Source: Bubalus kerabau
Taxonomy: Eukaryota > Chordata > Mammalia > Artiodactyla > Bovidae
Direction of reading: 5' to 3'
Length of the DNA stretch: 64,000 nt
Assembly (NCBI RefSeq): GCF_029407905.1
Contig: NC_073635.1
Span: 34,897,501-34,961,500 of the forward strand
Below are positions 59,030-64,000 of this stretch, in pieces; position 1 is the stretch's first letter, and each line of letters begins with the position of its first letter. Under the pieces are notes generated by a model. It was not told where the DNA came from, ran no database searches, and saw nothing but the letters and a program-made list of their open reading frames with translations. The position numbers and the translations under genes are program-made.

Positions 59030-60465
59030 GCAGAATATATATTCTTCTTTAAAAAGACTAAAATCGTACAAAGTATCTTTTCCAACCACAAATGAATTAA
59101 ACTAGAAATCAATAACAGAAGGAAAACTGGGAAGTTCAAAGATATGCAGAAGATAAATAATCCACTCTTAAATAACCAATGGGACAAAGAGAAATCACAT
59201 AGGAAATTAGAAAACACTTTGAGATGATTGAGAATAAAAAACAAAATATCAAAACTTATATTGATAAGGATACAGCAAAAGAGGGATACACCTCTAAAAG
59301 AGGTGTTCAGAGGGAAATTTATAGCAGTAAATGTCTATACTAAAAAAGATGTAAAATCGACAACCTAATGTTTAACTTTATTACATTAGAAAAATAAGAG
59401 TAAACTAAGCCAAAAGCTAGCAGATGGAAGGAAATGATAAAGATTAGCACAGAGACAAATAAATAGAGAAAAACAATAGAGAGAAGCAATAAAACCGAAA
59501 GTTGGTTCTTTGAAAAGATCAACAAAATTGACGAAACTTAGATTAACAGAGGAGAAAAGGGAGAAGACTCAAGTAAGTAAAATCAGAGATGAAGGAGAAG
59601 ACATTGCCATGGACTTTACAGAAATAAAAAGGTTATAAGAGAACACCATGAACAAAGGTACCACAAATTGGATAACTAGGTAAAAAAGGCATTCTTAGAA
59701 ATACACAAGCCAATGAAACTGACACAGAAGAGATAGAAAACCAAAATAGACCACAACAAAGAGATGGACTCAGTCATTAAAAACCTCCTGACAAAGGGAA
59801 GCCCAGAACCAGATGCCTTCATGTGAATTCTGCCAAATATTTAAAGAAAAACTAATACCAATCCTTCTCAAACTCTTGCAAAAAATGAAGAGGAAAGAAT
59901 ACATCCTAACTCATTCTATGAGGCTAATATTATCCTGATACCAAAGCCAGAAAAAGGCACTCTAAGGGGAGAAAACTACAGAACAAGATTTCTGACAAGT
60001 ACAGATGCAAAAACCCTCAACAAAAACGTACCTTATAAAAATCAGTGCATATTCAAGGATTATACATCACAGCCAAGTGGGATTCATTCCAGGACGGCAA
60101 TGATGATGATTCATACCAAAATCAATGTAACCCATGATAAAAAAAAAGGAAAGGGACAAAAAACCGCACTAATCGCCTCAATTATGCTTAAAAAAGGGCT
60201 TCCCTGGTGGCTCAGAAGGTAAAGAATCTACCTGTGCAGAAGACTTGGGTTCAATCCCTGGGTTGAGAAGATCCCCTGGAGAAGGAAATGGCAACCCAGT
60301 CCAGGATCCTTGCCTGGAGAATCCCATGGACAGAGGAGCCTGGCGGGCTACAGTCTGTGGCGTCACAGAGTCGGACACGACTGAGCAACTAAACAATGAT
60401 GGGCCCACAGGGGGACAACAATGCTTAAAAAGCACTTGACAAAACCCGACGTCCTTTTATAATAC
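59030..60465 (+). repeat. L1 ORF2 fragment, split by a Bov-tA
   Basis: Central L1 ORF2: AATTAAACTAGAAATCAATAAC, ATTAGCACAGAGACAAATAAA, CTGATACCAAAGCCAG and CAGCCAAGTGGGATTCATTCC. After the SINE at 60196-60402 it resumes with AAAAAGCACTTGACAAAACC. There are many stops. Confidence 0.82.
60196..60402 (+). repeat. Bov-tA SINE with target-site duplication inside L1
   Basis: GGGCTTCCCTGGTGGCTCAG head, GGTTCAATCCC, a full Bov-A module and a short tail to about 60420. ATGCTTAAAAA occurs at 60184-60194 and 60421-60431. Confidence 0.92.
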
Positions 60466-61074
60466 AAGCACTCAATACACCAGTAGGCACCCTTGCCAAT
60501 GCCTGCCCTGAGCCAGCGGTTCTCCGCACACCCAGCAAGACGTGCCATGTGCCTTCGGGGCAGGTGTGGGCAGAGTGGTGGTGGGCAGGCTTGGACTGGG
60601 CTGCTGTGCAGGTGTTGCTCCCACCCAGGCAGATTTGTTCCAATCCGACAACTCTGAGAACTCTCAGGTCCTCCTCCCAGGACACCACGGCTGCCCCCAG
60701 TTCCACCACCACCACCCCGAGGCCAGGGGCAGCGGTCTGCAGTCAACAACCGGTCTCCTGGGGATCTTCTCCTCCCTTCCACATCTCTGCTGTTAGGAGA
60801 CTCGGGCCAGGAATCATCGCCACTCCCCATCCTGTAAACCCAACCAGAATAGCATCTAGACACCCACTGATGAAGCAGGTGAGGATGAAGCAGGTCTTTA
60901 CTGAATCTGCTTGTTTTGCACCTTACATTACTGACACAGAAATGTTGGGGATCCCAAGTTTGACTGGCTTGAAGAGCATGATGAATACCAGTATTAAATG
61001 TGCTAGAGTGGCATGTATAAGATGAAGACAGGCAACTTTCAAAATTACTTAAGATATTATTCCCTTTTGTTGTT

Positions 61075-61420
61075 ATTCTTCATTTGCTAAGTCACGTCTG
61101 ACTCTGCAACCCCATGGACTGCAGCCTGCCAGGCTTCCTTGACCTCCACTATCTCCTGGAGTTGACTCAAGTTCATGTCCATTGAGTCAGTGATGCTATC
61201 TAACCATCTCATCCTCTGCCACCCCTTTCTCCTTTTGCCTTCAGTCTTTCCCAGCATCAAGGTCTTTTCTGATAAGCTGGCTCTTTGCATTGGTGGTCAA
61301 AGTATTAGCACTTCAGCTTCAGCATCAGTCCTTCCAATGAATATTCAGGGTTGATTCCCTTTAGGATTGACTGGTTTGATTTCCTTGCAGTCCAAGGGAC
61401 TCTCCAGAGTCTTCTCTTAA
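61075..61420 (-). repeat. BovB LINE 3' end
   Basis: TTGCTAAGTCACGTCTGACTC through CATGTCCATTGAGTCAGTG and CTTTTCTGATAAGCTGGCTC to CAGTCCAAGGGACTCTCCAG. Diverged. Confidence 0.87.
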
Positions 61421-61525
61421 ATGTGCCTTAATCAGTATGGACATTCTAAACTCTACCTTAAAAATGAGAAAACATAGGGTAAAATCTTCATGACCTTGGA
61501 TTTGGCAATGGTTCCTTAAATATGG

Positions 61526-61735
61526 GCTTCCCTGGTGGCTCAGACAGTAAAGAATCTGCCTGCAGTGTGGGAGAATGGGGTTCCATTCCTGGGTTGGGAC
61601 TTCCCCTGGACAAGGGAATGGCAACCAGTCCAGTATTCTTGCCTGGAGGATCCCCAGGAACAGACGAGCCTGGTGGGTTACAGTCTGTGGGGTCGCAAAG
61701 AGTCCAACACGACTGAGCAACTAACACTTTCACAC
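61526..61735 (+). repeat. Bov-tA SINE
   Basis: GGCTTCCCTGGTGGCTCAGAC, GGGGTTCCATTCC, a Bov-A module, and the end GAGCAACTAACACTTTC. Confidence 0.9.
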
Positions 61736-62984
61736 AACTGAAGATCAGAAAAACAAACCATCTGATTAAAATGAAACTAAGATGTGATTTTGAGATACAA
61801 TATCACTAAGAAAATAATAGAAGCAAAGCTCAACGGGAGTTTACAACAAAACAGTAATCAAGATATAAGAAGATTTTATTCATCAGAAGCAAGATTATTT
61901 AAATTAAGAAAGCATCATTTTTCAAATGAATGGTAGAAGGATTATATGAGGATGTGTATCTTTCTCTTTTTAAAAAAGGAATCATTCTGACCTTACTTTT
62001 AAAGTTTCACACAAACTATTCGACTTGATGTCTCTGTTGACCAGAATCTGAGCCTGGTAAGCACTGGCCAGACCACCTTCTTACAACTATATCTGGGGCA
62101 GCCAGTTGTGTGCAAGTAAAACCACAAGTTCATCATGTCAGTCTGCTTTTCAAACATGCTCTGAGTACTGAGTTTCCAAGCTAATGCCCTAAACTGTTTT
62201 TTTTTTTAAATTTATTTTCCTTTTTGAACTTAAGAGCATATCAAAAACAGTACGGCTAGGCAAACATTTTTCCTTTGTTGAGCAATGCTGTAACATCTGT
62301 TTATAAACACAGAACTTCTGAGCTGGATTCCTTCTTTCAAGTTCCCTCTCGGGCACTGCCCCAGTTACTAGTCCTTTCATGATTTAAACTCAAGTGAATC
62401 AAGGCAGAACCCCGAGGCGGCCTCCACTCTGCTTTCTTTTAATACTAATACAGATGATTCATAAATACAGTTCTATTATAAGCACAGCCGGCTTCTGAGA
62501 AGTAAACTTTTGTGTCTCTGCTTCCCAATTGCTCAAGTTGGGTGAATCACCGAGGATAAATAAAGCAATACGTAAAAGCCGCAAGCCTGCGGAACCAAAG
62601 AAACCCAGGGTACCCCACGGTGTCAAGATGGGTCCCTGATTATGAGACTATGGGATGGTGGTTCCCCAGGTTACTGAGAGCAGGAGAGCGGAAGACCCCC
62701 ACGGAGGACCTCTGAGCCCTCACGCCATCTGCCATTCTGCCTCCGTCAATTTCTGTTTCTCTCTGGGCTGCCTGCCCACCACTGCTCTATTGCTATTCTC
62801 AGCCTTTACCATGCATGTTGGGAGGAAACCATGAAAAAATGCAAACTGTTCTTCTTGAAGCTGAAGAGGGGGAGGGTGGTGGACATAATTCTATTCACTT
62901 TTAAATTGAAAGCATACACATCCTTCACATTTTTGTCTATTCTCACAATCTTATACACAGAGTCTTTCTTTTGTAAGTGCAAGT

Positions 62985-63188
62985 GCTCATGTTGCTTAGT
63001 CATATCCTCTTATTTCTGACCCCATGGACTGTAGCCCGCTAGGCTCCTCTGTCCATGGGATTTCCCAGGCAAGAGTACTGGGGTGGATTGCCATTTTCTT
63101 CTCCAGGGGATCTTCCCAACCCAGGGACTGAACCCATGTCTCCCTGTATTGGCAGGCAGGTTCTCTACCACTGTGCCGCCTGGGAAGC
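62985..63188 (-). repeat. Bov-tA SINE
   Basis: GTGCTCATGTTGCTTAGTCATATC, CTGTCCATGGGATTTCCCAGG, and a tRNA-like head ending GTGCCGCCTGGGAAGC. Confidence 0.88.
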
Positions 63189-63516
63189 AATTTAGATTAT
63201 TAATAAATATTACCCTGTATTATGAGACATTAAAAAAAGATGATTATAGCCAATACTCCAAAATGGTTCCAATTATTCCATTATTATCTTTTGAATTAAA
63301 GACGGAAAGTCCAAATCTTGCAATGAAAACACTGGTGATATGAATCAAAGCCCTTTATTGCCTTATGGAAAGCTTTTATGAAAACATTTTTTCCTGAATT
63401 TCTTACCCTAGAAGAGGTATGTGTTTAGAAAAGCAGAAACTTCTTTAAACCACATGCCCATTAGTTGTTATCTCCAACTTTATCTCTGCTCTTAGAAAAT
63501 CTTAACTAAAGTCAGT

Positions 63517-64000
63517 GGTCAGTCAGTTCAATCACTCAGTCATGTCTGACTCTTTGCAACCCCATGGACTGCAGCATGCCAGGCTTCCCTGTCCATCACC
63601 AACTCCCACAGCTTACTCAAACTCACGTCTATCAAGTCGGTGATGCCATCCAACCATCTCATCCTCTGTCACCCCCTTCTCCTCCTGCCTTCAATCTTTC
63701 CCAGCATCAGGGTCTTTTCCAATGAGTCAGTTCTTCCCATCAGGTGGCCAAAGTACTGGAGTTTCAGCTTCAGCATCAGTCCTTCCAATGAATATTCAGG
63801 ACTGATTTCCTTGAGGATTGACTGGTTGGATCTTCTTGCAGTCCAAGGGACTCGCAAGAGTCTTCTGCAACACCACAGTTCAAAAGCATCAATTCTTTGG
63901 TGCTCAGTTTTGTTTATAGTCCAACTCTCATATCCATACATGACTACTGGAAAAACCATAGCTTTGAGTAGATGGACTTTTGTTGGCAAAGTAATGTCTC
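63517..64000 (-). mobile_element. BovB LINE, C-terminal ORF2 part, runs off the window
   Basis: A BovB on the - strand whose frame is open from 63989 to 63669 with MPTKVHLLKAMVFPVVMYGY, ESWTINKTEHQRIDAFELW, RVPWTARRSNQSILKEISPE and FGHLMGRTDSLEKTLMLGKI. The 3' UTR ends near TCAGTCAGTTCAATCACTCAG. More of the element lies beyond 64000. Confidence 0.92.

Larger units (their letters stand above)
54706..64000 (-). other. TNFRSF19: TNFRSF19 intron, continuing past the window
   Basis: At least 9.3 kb with no exon: I looked for a TROY cysteine-rich exon ending EPHC-like before a donor and found none. Stretches 54710-55460, 55760-56480, 56805-58250, 58720-59030, 60470-61070, 61740-62985 and 63190-63515 are unique sequence without a supported feature. 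The rest is L1, SINE and BovB. Confidence 0.75.

Overview
This is ruminant (bovid) nuclear DNA. It carries BovB LINE copies, many pecoran tRNA-Glu/Bov-A SINEs (Bov-tA, BOV-A2) and CHR-type SINEs, all embedded in old L1, MIR, L2 and Tigger remnants. There is no prokaryotic gene organisation. Coding DNA is under 2 percent of the window and consists of short exons with GT/AG splice sites in large introns. I cannot tell cattle from sheep, goat or a close relative by eye.

Two genes point at each other, tail to tail. On the + strand, the last two coding exons of MIPEP (mitochondrial intermediate peptidase) lie at 1244-1317 and 15771-15868, separated by a 14.5 kb intron and followed by a short 3' UTR with AATAAA at 16007. 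On the - strand, four consecutive exons of TNFRSF19 (TROY, a TNF-receptor family member) lie at 54705-54541 (juxtamembrane and transmembrane), 54096-53971, 50828-50726 and 49635-49230 (cytoplasmic tail). All four join in phase. The exons for the ligand-binding cysteine-rich domains lie beyond the right edge, so 54706-64000 is intron. Human 13q12.12 has the same convergent MIPEP/TNFRSF19 order, so the synteny is conserved.

Region by region: 1-16030 is the MIPEP 3' part, with a GC-rich intron holding three unrelated minisatellite-like arrays (69 bp at 1967-2118, 151/77 bp at 11060-11720) and an L1 5' region. 16031 to about 46 kb is intergenic, with a 51-bp VNTR at 20549-20792, a 5'-truncated BovB with a long reverse-transcriptase reading frame at 27768-28862, an L1-rich block at 21-27 kb, GC-rich unique DNA at 30-34 kb, and many SINEs. 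From about 46 to 64 kb is TNFRSF19, with its undefined 3' end, introns and interspersed repeats.

I found no undescribed multi-gene system. The points most worth a second look are the two possible C-terminal ends of TNFRSF19, repeats sitting within 20-100 bp of its splice sites, the E-box-bearing 51-bp VNTR, the nested 151/77-bp array, a possible retrocopy just past MIPEP, and a set of SINE insertions with intact target-site duplications.
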